Under the pieces are notes generated by a model. It was not told where the DNA came from and made no database searches. It worked only from the letters and a program-made list of their open reading frames with translations. A stretch of 64,000 nucleotides of DNA from Pseudomonas inefficax (lineage in GTDB: Bacteria > Pseudomonadota > Gammaproteobacteria > Pseudomonadales > Pseudomonadaceae), in the NCBI RefSeq assembly GCF_900277125.1, contig NZ_OPYN01000240.1:62001-126000 (forward strand), written 5' to 3'. Both the position numbers and the translations under genes were made by a program. Below are positions 24,193 through 31,623 of the stretch, one piece after another (position 1 is the stretch's first letter; each line of letters begins with the position of its first letter).

Positions 24193-25416
24193 TCAGGTTT
24201 TGGCCAGATCCGGCAGGTCGCCGCTCAAACCCAGCGCCTGCCGCACGAACATCGCCTTGGCCTCCGGCATCTGCTCCACCAGCTTCAACCCGCTGTTACG
24301 CAACCAGCGCAACGGCAACGGGTTGGCCTGGAACAGGCGCTCGAAGCCCTCCATCGCCGCCATCAGCGCCAGGTTGTGCGGCATGCGCCGCCGCTCGTAA
24401 CGGCTCAGCACCTTAACATCAGCCAGCCGCTCGCCACGCTCGCAGGCATTGACCAGCACCTCGGCCAGTACCGCTGCATCGAGGAAGCCCAGATTGACGC
24501 CCTGCCCGGCCAGCGGGTGAATGGTGTGCGCGGCATCGCCGATCAACGCCAGGCCTTCATCCACATAGCGCTTGGCGTGGCGCTGGCGCAACGGTACGCA
24601 CACCCTAGGGTCGGCTTGCAGCACATTACCCAGGCGCCCCTCGAAAGCCCGCTCAAGGGCCTTCAGGAAGGCAGCTTCATCCAGCGCCAGCAATTGCTCG
24701 GCATGCTCCGGGGTGGTCGACCACACGATCGAGCACCAGTCCTGCTGGCCATCGCGGGTCAGCGGCAGGAACGCCAATGGCCCTTCATCGGTGAAGCGCT
24801 GCCAGGCCGTAGCCTGGTGCCCGGCGCTGCAACGCACGCTGGTGACGATGGCATGGTGCAGGTAATCCCACTCGCGGGTTTCGCAACCGGCCAGGCGCCG
24901 CACTGCCGAGTTGGCGCCATCGGCCGCGATCACCAGCGGCGCACGCAGTTGCCGGCCATCTGCCAGGGTCAGTAGCCATTCATCGCCAGAGCGGCGTAGC
25001 TGCTCCAGCCGCGCATTCGCCAACAGGCCGATGTCGCTGTCATGCAGGCGCTCCAGCAGGCCGTCCTGCACCACCCGGTTCTCGACGATATGGCCGAGCG
25101 TCTGGGCGTGCACGCTGGCAGCCGAAAAGTGAATCTGCCCGGTGCCGCTGCCATCCCACACATGCATGTCCGAGTATGGCGTGGCACGCCGCCGGGCAAT
25201 GCCATCCCAGGCGCCAAGGCGCTCCAGAATGCGCTGGCTGGCCGCCGACAGTGCGCTGACACGTGGCTCGAACGGCGCCTGGGCATCGAACGGCTTGACC
25301 GTGAGCGGGCCGCCGTCGAGCAAGAGGATTTGCAGGCCACTGTGGCGTAACGCCAGGGCCAAGGCGCTGCCGACCATACCAGCACCGACAATCAACAGAT
25401 CTGCGCGCATTTCCAT
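24193..25416 (-). CDS. ubiI: UbiI-type FAD-dependent ubiquinone biosynthesis hydroxylase
   Basis: Flavin monooxygenase of the UbiH/UbiF/UbiI/VisC group, 407 residues. It has an N-terminal FAD dinucleotide motif (LLIVGAGMVGSALALALRHSG, GxGxxG at about 11-16), the central APLVIAADGANSAVRR (DG motif) and the late GLALIGDAAHTIHPLAGQGVNLGF (GD motif). It is last in the pepP-ubiH-DUF4442-ubiI series, 3 bp after the DUF4442 gene. Ring position is inferred from Pseudomonas practice of pairing UbiI with UbiH and Coq7; sequence alone cannot tell UbiI from UbiF. Confidence 0.85.
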   Translation of the reverse strand: MEMRADLLIVGAGMVGSALALALRHSGLQILLLDGGPLTVKPFDAQAPFEPRVSALSAASQRILERLGAWDGIARRRATPYSDMHVWDGSGTGQIHFSAASVHAQTLGHIVENRVVQDGLLERLHDSDIGLLANARLEQLRRSGDEWLLTLADGRQLRAPLVIAADGANSAVRRLAGCETREWDYLHHAIVTSVRCSAGHQATAWQRFTDEGPLAFLPLTRDGQQDWCSIVWSTTPEHAEQLLALDEAAFLKALERAFEGRLGNVLQADPRVCVPLRQRHAKRYVDEGLALIGDAAHTIHPLAGQGVNLGFLDAAVLAEVLVNACERGERLADVKVLSRYERRRMPHNLALMAAMEGFERLFQANPLPLRWLRNSGLKLVEQMPEAKAMFVRQALGLSGDLPDLAKT

Positions 25417-25419
25417 GCC

Positions 25420-25905
25420 TTACGCCAGCCTCGCTTGCGGCTTGAGCCGCACATATAGGGTTTTATCGACCCGCGCCACCAGCTCGCCGGCGCCGTCGCG
25501 GATGTCGACCTGCAAACGCGGCAGGCACTTCTTGCCGGTGGCGGTCTGCTGGCGGATGTCTTCCAGCAGCGCGTCATCGACGTGGAGTTCGGCATACACC
25601 GGGCCTTTGCCCGGCGCAATGAAATCGATGCTGGCTGCCTTGTCCCAGACGATGTAGTCACGCCCCAGCTGCTCGATCAGCAACAGCATGTAGAACGGGT
25701 CGACCATCGAATACAGGCTGCCGCCAAACTGAGTACCGACATAGTTGCGGTTCCAGCGGGTCAGCTTCATCGCCACCTTGGCGCTGCGCAGGTCCGGGCT
25801 GATGTGCTGCACGCGGATACCGGCCCCCAGATACGGCGGGTAGAGGTTCAACCGCCAGCGCAACAGGCGTGCCCGGCGCGCCAGCCGGCGCGCGTCGTCG
25901 CTCAT
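25420..25905 (-). CDS. DUF4442 hotdog-fold thioesterase-like protein
   Basis: The protein has 161 residues and is probably cytoplasmic. The core TRWNRNYVGTQFGGSLYSMVDPF (about 49-71) fits the YiiD/DUF4442 branch of hotdog thioesterases, where the short helix after the glycine pair carries the active site. The start overlaps ubiH by 4 bp (ATGA, 25902-25905) and its stop is 3 bp before ubiI, so it is translated as part of the ubiquinone hydroxylase operon. No catalytic assignment can be made from sequence; acyl- or aryl-CoA thioester hydrolysis is the family expectation. Confidence 0.82.
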   Translation of the reverse strand: MSDDARRLARRARLLRWRLNLYPPYLGAGIRVQHISPDLRSAKVAMKLTRWNRNYVGTQFGGSLYSMVDPFYMLLLIEQLGRDYIVWDKAASIDFIAPGKGPVYAELHVDDALLEDIRQQTATGKKCLPRLQVDIRDGAGELVARVDKTLYVRLKPQARLA

Positions 25906-27101
25906 GCCTGCCCCCGCGGGTCGGGGCGGGTGCCAAGGCCCATGGCCTGCCTGGCGAACCAGCTTTTCGCCGGTGGCAACAGGTCCAGCCCGAGCAGGCC
26001 AAGGTTGCGCCCGGCGGCCAGCAACGGCTGGCTGCTGCCGAACAGGCGGGTGACCTGGTCGGAAAAACCGATGGTCATGGCCTGGTCCATGCGCTGGCGC
26101 TGATGGTAGGCCTGCAACGTGGTCAGGTCGCCAGGCTGCTGCGGGCCGGCCAGCAGTGCCTCGGCCAGCGCCTGCACGTCACGCAGCGACAGATTGAAGC
26201 CCTGGCCGGCAATGGGGTGCAGGCTGTGCGCGGCGTTGCCCAGCACCACCAGATGCGGCCGCACCTGCTCCTGGGCCTCGATCAGCGACAGTGGGTAGAG
26301 GTGCCGCGCGCCGACCTGACGCAAGGCGCCCAGACGATAGCCGAACACACCCTGGAGCTCGCGCAGGAAATTGCGCTCATCGATGTCGGCCAGGCGCCGC
26401 GCGTCCATACCCTGGCGGGTCCAGACCAGCGCACAGCGGTTATCCGGCAGCGGCAACAGGGCCATGGGGCCTTCTTCGGTGAAACGCTCGAAGGCCTGGC
26501 CGCCGTGGGCCTCGCCCGGGGTGATATTGGCGATCAACGCGCTCTGCTGGTAGGGCGTGTGGCGCACGTGGATGCCCAGCTGTTCGCGCAGGCCGGAGCG
26601 GCCACCGTCGGCCAGTACCGCCAGGTCGCATTCCAACTGGGTGTCGTCGTTCAGTTGCAAGCGGTAGCCACCTTCGATGGCCTGCATCGCGGTCACTTCC
26701 GCCGGGCAGCGCCAGCTCACCACCTCGCTGTCCAGCCCTTGCCACAGGCACTGGCCCAACCAGGCGTTTTCCACCACGTAGCCCAGCGCCGGTACGCCCT
26801 CTTCCTGGGCATCCAGGCGGGTGGCGCCGAAGCGGCCACGGTCGGACACGTGAATTTGTCGAATCGGCTCCGCGCGGTGCTCGATGGCCTGCCACAGGCC
26901 CAGCTGCTGGTAGATCTGCCGGGTACCGAACGACAGTGCCGACGAACGCGCATCGTAGCTGGGTTGAAAGCTGTCACCCGGGGCGAACGGCTCGATCAGC
27001 AGAATCTTCCAGCCTCGCGCCTTGGCCCCCGCCTGTAGCGCCAGGGCAAGGCTCGCGCCCACCAGGCCGCCACCGATGATCGCCAGGTTTACCCGGTTCA
27101 T
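25902..27101 (-). CDS. ubiH: 2-octaprenyl-6-methoxyphenyl hydroxylase UbiH
   Basis: FAD monooxygenase for ubiquinone ring hydroxylation, 399 residues. It starts MNRVNLAIIGGGLVGASLAL (FAD GxGxxG, residues 9-15), has LAVLADGGRSGLREQL (DG motif) and VVLGNAAHSLHPIAGQGFNLSLRD (GN/AAH motif). Upstream pepP overlaps it by 4 bp and the DUF4442 gene overlaps its end by 4 bp. The pepP-ubiH pairing is the classical arrangement in gammaproteobacteria. Confidence 0.93.
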   Translation of the reverse strand: MNRVNLAIIGGGLVGASLALALQAGAKARGWKILLIEPFAPGDSFQPSYDARSSALSFGTRQIYQQLGLWQAIEHRAEPIRQIHVSDRGRFGATRLDAQEEGVPALGYVVENAWLGQCLWQGLDSEVVSWRCPAEVTAMQAIEGGYRLQLNDDTQLECDLAVLADGGRSGLREQLGIHVRHTPYQQSALIANITPGEAHGGQAFERFTEEGPMALLPLPDNRCALVWTRQGMDARRLADIDERNFLRELQGVFGYRLGALRQVGARHLYPLSLIEAQEQVRPHLVVLGNAAHSLHPIAGQGFNLSLRDVQALAEALLAGPQQPGDLTTLQAYHQRQRMDQAMTIGFSDQVTRLFGSSQPLLAAGRNLGLLGLDLLPPAKSWFARQAMGLGTRPDPRGQA

Positions 27102-28432
27102 GCCGCGTCCTTGCGGGCGGCCTGCATCAACGCCTCGATCTCGGCGACCGTGCGCGGCACGCCCGAAGTCAGGATTTCACAGCCTTGCCTGGTCACTACC
27201 ACGTCGTCCTCGATCCTTACACCAATGCCGCGCCATTTCTTCGCCACGGCCTGATTGTCGGCGCCTATGTAGATGCCCGGTTCGACGGTAAGCGCCATGC
27301 CGGGTTCAAGCACCCGCCACTCGCCACCCACCTTGTACTCGCCCACATCGTGTACATCCATGCCCAGCCAGTGCCCGGCGCGGTGCATGTAGAAGGCACG
27401 ATAGGCCTCGCTGTCGATCAGCGCCTGCACCTCGCCCTTCAGCAGGCCCAGTTCCACCAGGCCCTCGGTGATGACCCGCACGGTGGCCTCATGGGCATGG
27501 TTCCAGTGCTTGCCGGGGGCGATTTCGGCAAACGCTGCGGCCTGGGCCTTGAGCACCAGCTCGTAGATGGCCTTCTGCTCCGGCGAAAAGCGCCCGCTGA
27601 CCGGGAAGGTACGGGTGATGTCGCTGGCGTAGCAGTCGATCTCGCAACCGGCATCGATCAGCACCAGGTCGCCATCCTTCAGCGGGGCGTCGTTCTGCTG
27701 ATAGTGCAGGATGCAGCCATTGCGCCCGGCCGCGACGATAGAACCGTAAGCCGGCATCTTCGCCCCACCCTTGCGGAACTCGTAGTCCAGCTCGGCTTCC
27801 AGGCTGTATTCGTGCAGCCCGGCCCGGCAGGCCTGCATGACCCGCACGTGGGCCCGCGCCGAGATATCTGCGGCAGCGCGCATTACCTTCACTTCCGCCG
27901 CCGATTTATACAGGCGCATGTCGTGCAGCAGATGATCCAGCGCAACGAACTCGTTCGGCGGCTGGGCGCCCAGGCGGGCCTTGGAGCGGATCACGTTGAT
28001 CCAGTCCATCAGCCGGCGATCGAACTCGGGGTTGCTGCCCATGGCGCTGTACACCCGCTCACGGCCTTCGATCAGGCCCGGCAGAATCTCGTCGATGTCG
28101 GTGATGGGGAAGGCATCGTCTGCGCCAAAATCGCGCACCGCACCTTCCTGGCCGGCCCGCAGGCCATCCCACAGCTCGCGCTCGGGGTTGCGTTCACGGC
28201 AGAACAGCACGTATTCGCCATGCTCGCGCCCGGGGATCAGCGCAATCACCGCTTCCGGCTCGGGGAAACCACTGAGGTACTGGAAGTCGCTGTCCTGGCG
28301 GTAGACGTGCTCGACGTCGCGGTTGCGGATGGCAACCGCGGCGGCGGGCAGGATGGCGATGCTGTTGGGTACCATCTGCGCCATCAGCGCCTTGCGCCGA
28401 CGGGCATACTCGGCCTTCGGAATGTGGCTCAT
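27098..28432 (-). CDS. pepP: Xaa-Pro aminopeptidase PepP
   Basis: Mn2+-dependent M24B peptidase that removes N-terminal residues before proline, 444 residues. Pita-bread fold metal ligands appear as LVLIDAGCEIDCYASDITRTFP (two Asp), HRAGHWLGMDVHDVGEY (His), LTVEPGIYI (Glu) and GVRIEDDVVV (Glu). I start at MSHIPKAEYARRR; the longer frame overlaps the yecA-like gene. A G-rich stretch precedes the ATG. It is followed by ubiH with a 4-bp overlap and preceded by the yecA-like gene 22 bp away. Confidence 0.95.
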   Translation of the reverse strand: MSHIPKAEYARRRKALMAQMVPNSIAILPAAAVAIRNRDVEHVYRQDSDFQYLSGFPEPEAVIALIPGREHGEYVLFCRERNPERELWDGLRAGQEGAVRDFGADDAFPITDIDEILPGLIEGRERVYSAMGSNPEFDRRLMDWINVIRSKARLGAQPPNEFVALDHLLHDMRLYKSAAEVKVMRAAADISARAHVRVMQACRAGLHEYSLEAELDYEFRKGGAKMPAYGSIVAAGRNGCILHYQQNDAPLKDGDLVLIDAGCEIDCYASDITRTFPVSGRFSPEQKAIYELVLKAQAAAFAEIAPGKHWNHAHEATVRVITEGLVELGLLKGEVQALIDSEAYRAFYMHRAGHWLGMDVHDVGEYKVGGEWRVLEPGMALTVEPGIYIGADNQAVAKKWRGIGVRIEDDVVVTRQGCEILTSGVPRTVAEIEALMQAARKDAA

Positions 28433-28454
28433 GGGCAGACTACCCCCCGGTTGA

Positions 28455-29009
28455 TCAGTGCAGCGATGGCTTGGGTGCAGGGGCGGCCGGCTTGGCCAGC
28501 TCGGAGAACAGCAGCAACGGCGCCACGCGCAGGTATTCCATGACTTCCATGTAGTCGCTCTCGCCATCCTCGGACTCCTCGAGGGCTTCCTGAACCTGGG
28601 AAATGGCCACCAGGTCCTGCAGCACTTCCTTGGCCTCGTCGGACAGGTCCTTGCCACCGGCGTTCAGGCCGAAACCGGTAATGAAACCTTGGCACCACTG
28701 GCCCAGCGCGGTGGCGCGGTCGCCAAGGGCGGCGTCGTCGGAAGGCAGCAGCAGGACGATCGCCATGTCGTCGCTGGTGAGCTCGCCCTTGACCATTTCC
28801 TGCAGGCCGACCAGGGCGTTGCGCACGGAGTCACCGGGCTCGGTTTCCAGCAGTTGGGCCGCATCGGCCAGCCAGCCGTCGGCGTCGAAGCCGGCACCGG
28901 CGCAGCTGCGGCCGATCAGCAGGCCGTGCAGTTCGGCCGGGGTGACAGGATGGCCATTGCTGGACAGCAGCATGGCGAAGGCGATGTAGGGCGATTGGGT
29001 ATTAGGCAT
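28455..29009 (-). CDS. UPF0149 family protein (YgfB/YecA-like)
   Basis: The protein has 184 residues, helical and soluble. The opening IAFAMLLSSNGHPVTPAELHGLLIG, quoted by its ends I9-G33, and the later FGLNAGGKDLSDEAKEVLQDL match the YgfB branch of UPF0149. The family function is not established, though YgfB in P. aeruginosa affects antibiotic resistance regulators. It lies first in the leftward pepP-ubiH-ubiI operon, as in other gammaproteobacteria, and is divergent from the zapA side. No SEC-C zinc motif is present, which separates it from full YecA. Confidence 0.9.
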   Translation of the reverse strand: MPNTQSPYIAFAMLLSSNGHPVTPAELHGLLIGRSCAGAGFDADGWLADAAQLLETEPGDSVRNALVGLQEMVKGELTSDDMAIVLLLPSDDAALGDRATALGQWCQGFITGFGLNAGGKDLSDEAKEVLQDLVAISQVQEALEESEDGESDYMEVMEYLRVAPLLLFSELAKPAAPAPKPSLH

Positions 29010-29154
29010 GGGCAGCTAGGCGCCAGACGGCGCAATGACTAGAATGGAGACCTTGTATCCTAGCACCGGCAGGCGCGCCAAGACCATCGGCACTGGCCGC
29101 AGCCGTCCAGGGAGAGGCATCATCGCCAGGTGACTCAACGACGGAGCGAATCGA

Positions 29155-29373
29155 GTGCAACCCACGCAAGAGAACGACCTGCAGGCACTGATGAGCCGAT
29201 TCGAGCTGCTGATCGAACGTGTCGAGCAACTAAAACGGCAAAATGCACTCCTAGTAGCTCAGGAAAAATCCTGGCGCGAAGAGCGCGCCCACCTCATCGA
29301 AAAGAACGAGATCGCCAAGCGCAAGGTCGAGTCGATGATTTTACGTCTCAAGGCTCTGGAGCAAGACTCATGA
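29155..29373 (+). CDS. TIGR02449 family short coiled-coil protein
   Basis: The protein has 72 residues, starting at a GTG (29155-29157) with GGAG eight bases before it. The whole chain is highly charged and heptad-rich (LLIERVEQLKRQNALLVAQ, then EKNEIAKRKVESMILRLKALEQ), predicting one long coiled coil. Its last 4 bases overlap the zapA start (ATGA). The size and location suggest a ZapB-like partner of ZapA, but sequence similarity alone does not prove it; TIGR02449 is uncharacterised. Confidence 0.85.
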   Translation: MQPTQENDLQALMSRFELLIERVEQLKRQNALLVAQEKSWREERAHLIEKNEIAKRKVESMILRLKALEQDS

Positions 29374-29690
29374 GTTCAAGCAATAGCGTCACCGTGCAGA
29401 TCCTCGACAAGGAATATTCGATCATCTGCCCGCCGGAAGAGCGCAACAACCTGGTCAGCGCCGCGCGCTACCTGGACGGCAAGATGCGCGAGATCCGCAG
29501 CAGCGGCAAGGTGATCGGCGCCGACCGCATCGCGGTCATGGCAGCGTTGAACATCACCCACGAAATGCTGCACCGCCAGGAAGACCGCAACGATGCCCCG
29601 GCAGGCGGCACCACCCGCGAACAGGTGCGCGACCTGCTGGAACGGGTCGACCAGGCACTGTCCGACGACGCGGATACCAAAATCGGCTGA
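29370..29690 (+). CDS. zapA: Cell division protein ZapA
   Basis: FtsZ-ring associated protein, 106 residues. The globular N-terminal part contains VTVQILDKEYSIICPPEE and LVSAARYLDGKMREIRSSGK; the C-terminal half (about 60-100) is a coiled coil. The start lies in an ATGA overlap with the coiled-coil gene upstream. It is followed by the 6S RNA gene and fau, the standard gammaproteobacterial order. P. putida ZapA is expected to promote lateral FtsZ bundling. Confidence 0.93.
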   Translation: MSSSNSVTVQILDKEYSIICPPEERNNLVSAARYLDGKMREIRSSGKVIGADRIAVMAALNITHEMLHRQEDRNDAPAGGTTREQVRDLLERVDQALSDDADTKIG

Positions 29691-29696
29691 GATTGG

Positions 29697-29702
29697 TATA
29701 CT
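29697..29702 (+). promoter_or_regulatory. ssrS: -10 box for 6S RNA
   Basis: TATACT begins 6 bp after the zapA stop codon. It would place the transcript start near 29709, matching the 5' side of the predicted closing stem. Confidence 0.6.
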
Positions 29703-29707
29703 GGCGC

Positions 29708-29890
29708 CACTCCCTGGGGGATGCGCCAGTCGGTTATGTCCCTGAGCCGATACGCACAACCACGGGGGTTGCACGCTGGGGCCGGTGTGCATGTCCGCCC
29801 GACGGAAAGCCTTAACGCCCCCTGCAATCTCCACCTTGAACTTTCGGGTTCAAGGGCTACACCGATAGCGGTCTTATCGGGGAGCCTGAA
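29708..29890 (+). ncRNA. ssrS: 6S RNA (SsrS)
   Basis: No protein frame fits this stretch, and it lies exactly where 6S RNA is found in pseudomonads, between zapA and fau. The ends pair (CTCCC at 29710-29714 with GGGAG at 29880-29884). An internal hairpin CTTGAAC-TTTCGG-GTTCAAG is at 29835-29854, and G-rich/C-rich arms fit a long imperfect rod with a central bubble. 6S RNA binds sigma-70 RNA polymerase in stationary phase. The exact ends are approximate. Confidence 0.85.
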
Positions 29891-29895
29891 TTCTC

Positions 29896-29919
29896 TTGCC
29901 CGCCCCCTCCGGCGGGCAA
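29896..29919 (+). other. GC-rich hairpin between 6S RNA and fau
   Basis: TTGCCCGCC - 6 bases - GGCGGGCAA is a perfect 9-bp stem. The following bases TTCGTTTT make a poor T-tract, so it may be a weak terminator or a 6S RNA 3' processing boundary. Confidence 0.5.
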
Positions 29920-29967
29920 TTCGTTTTGGCCGAGCGCTCGGCCAGCACACCTGGGATCGCCCGTGCC

Positions 29968-30576
29968 ATGACCGACACCGCGCAGCTCACCCGCCCCCAG
30001 CTTCGTCGCCTGCTTCGCAATGCCCGCCGCGCCCTTACCCCTGCCCAGCAACGCCAGGCCGCCCTTGGGCTGTATCGCCAGCTGGCGCAACACCCGCTGT
30101 TCCGCCGCGCCCGGCACATTGCCCTGTACTTGCCCAACGACGGTGAGATCGACCCATACCTGCTGATGCGCGAAGCCCAGCGCCGCGGCAAGCGCACCTA
30201 CCTGCCGGTGCTGCACGCCTGGCCGCGCACGCGCATGGTGTTCCAGCGCTTCGAGCAAGGTGAAAAGCTCAAGCCCAACCGCTTTCGCATTCCGGAACCC
30301 GTTACCGACCGCAAGCGCCAGCGGCCGATCTGGGCGTTGGACCTGATCCTGCTGCCGCTGGTCGGCTTCGACGAAGTAGGGGGGCGGCTGGGAATGGGCG
30401 GTGGTTTCTATGATCGCAGCCTGGCCTACCAGGCGCGTCGCCAGACCTGGAAAAAACCGTTGCTGTTGGGACTGGCACATGAATGCCAGAAGGTCGAGCG
30501 GCTGGCTCAGGCCAGTTGGGATGTGCCGCTGCAGGGGACGGTCTCGGACCGTGGCTGGTACCTGGCGCCGCGTTGA
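29968..30576 (+). CDS. fau: 5-formyltetrahydrofolate cyclo-ligase
   Basis: ATP-dependent conversion of 5-formyl-THF to 5,10-methenyl-THF, 202 residues. The family motif GMGGGFYDR is present near the C-terminal third, and PNDGEIDPYLLM plus ARHIALYLPN fit the N-terminal half. I start at the ATG of MTDTAQLTRPQL; a TTG start at 29896 would begin inside the hairpin behind 6S RNA. In E. coli this gene (ygfA) is also co-transcribed with 6S RNA. Confidence 0.93.
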   Translation: MTDTAQLTRPQLRRLLRNARRALTPAQQRQAALGLYRQLAQHPLFRRARHIALYLPNDGEIDPYLLMREAQRRGKRTYLPVLHAWPRTRMVFQRFEQGEKLKPNRFRIPEPVTDRKRQRPIWALDLILLPLVGFDEVGGRLGMGGGFYDRSLAYQARRQTWKKPLLLGLAHECQKVERLAQASWDVPLQGTVSDRGWYLAPR

Positions 30577-30594
30577 GCGGCGCAGGCGGGGGCA

Positions 30595-30747
30595 TCAACG
30601 TTGTGGCTGGCTGGCGTCGACCGGCATCTGATAGGCGTTGTCCAGCTTGCGCTCCCAGAACCCTTGCGCATAACCGGTAGTGACCACACCCAGGCCAAAA
30701 ATGAACACCAGAATCCACAGCAGATCCGGCTTTTTACGTTGATTCAT
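30595..30747 (-). CDS. 50-residue single-pass membrane protein, unknown function
   Basis: Residues 9-29 (LLWILVFIFGLGVVTTGYA) form one membrane helix after a basic N-terminus (MNQRKKPD). The remainder is a short polar tail (FWERKLDNAYQMPVDASQPQ). A G-run precedes the start by a few bases. It stands between convergent fau and divergent EVE gene, alone. The longer open frame upstream lacks coding character. Coding status is supported mainly by composition and start context. Confidence 0.65.
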   Translation of the reverse strand: MNQRKKPDLLWILVFIFGLGVVTTGYAQGFWERKLDNAYQMPVDASQPQR

Positions 30748-30925
30748 CGAAGATTGCCCCCCAAGCAAACTGTTCAGGCTCGGCGGTTTTCTGGGAACCA
30801 CCGGAGCATCGCGCTTTAAACGGGGCGCATTTTCCGACAACCTGCGTCTGCAAGCAAACCTTGACGTCAACCGGCTGTCGGTTTCGTGCAACAGGTTATT
30901 TCAAACCTTTTCAGGAGCAGCACCC

Positions 30926-31375
30926 ATGGCCTACTGGCTGATGAAATCCGAGCCTGACGAGCTCTCCATCGAAGCCCTCGGCCGCCTCGGCGAAGCGCGC
31001 TGGGACGGCGTGCGCAACTACCAGGCGCGCAATTTCCTGCGGGCCATGTGCGTTGGCGACGAGTTCTTTTTCTACCACTCCAGCTGCCCGCAGCCGGGCA
31101 TCGCCGGCATCGCAAGGATCACCCGCGCTGCCTACCCGGACCCGACCGCGCTGGACCCGCAAAGCCATTACTATGATGCCAAGGCCACGGTCGACAAGAA
31201 CCCGTGGAGCGCTGTGGATGTGGCTCATGTGCAAACCCTGCCACGGGTGCTGGAGCTGGGCTGGCTGAAACAGCAGACAGGCCTGGCCGAACTGCCCCTG
31301 GTGCAAAAGGGTAGCCGCCTGTCGGTGATGCCCGTAACGCCGGAGCAATGGGCGGTGATTGTCGCTTTGCGCTGA
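30926..31375 (+). CDS. EVE domain-containing protein
   Basis: The protein has 149 residues, wholly EVE/PUA-like. Signatures are AYWLMKSEPDELSIE at the start, WDGVRNYQARNFLRAM (ligand-pocket region) and DEFFFYHSSC. The related human thymocyte nuclear protein 1 and YTH domains bind modified nucleic acid bases, so recognition of a modified base is the family expectation. AGGAG stands about 8 bases before the ATG. It stands alone; downstream are a class II REP pair and the ABC exporter operon. Confidence 0.9.
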   Translation: MAYWLMKSEPDELSIEALGRLGEARWDGVRNYQARNFLRAMCVGDEFFFYHSSCPQPGIAGIARITRAAYPDPTALDPQSHYYDAKATVDKNPWSAVDVAHVQTLPRVLELGWLKQQTGLAELPLVQKGSRLSVMPVTPEQWAVIVALR

Positions 31376-31417
31376 AACTGCGGCTAAGGTCAGTCTTTGC
31401 ACAGTTACTCGGTAATT

Positions 31418-31535
31418 GTGGGAGCGGCCTTGCGTCGCGAAAGGGCTGCGAAGCAGCCCCAGTAATTTATGCAGGGACGCGAAGAACCTGGGGCCGCATC
31501 GCGGCCCTTTCGCGACGCAAGGCCGCTCCCACAGG
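31418..31535. repeat. Inverted pair of class II REP elements with inner hairpin
   Basis: GTGGGAGCGGCCTTGCGTCG and its inverted copy enclose GGGCTGC-GAA-GCAGCCC. It sits between the EVE gene and the exporter operon. Confidence 0.92.
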
Positions 31536-31623
31536 CACCGCATAAGGACTTTGACTGGTATCAACACGCCACGCATGGCCGCAGGCCATGATGCAGTGTG
31601 CATGACCGCAAGGATGCAGAACG

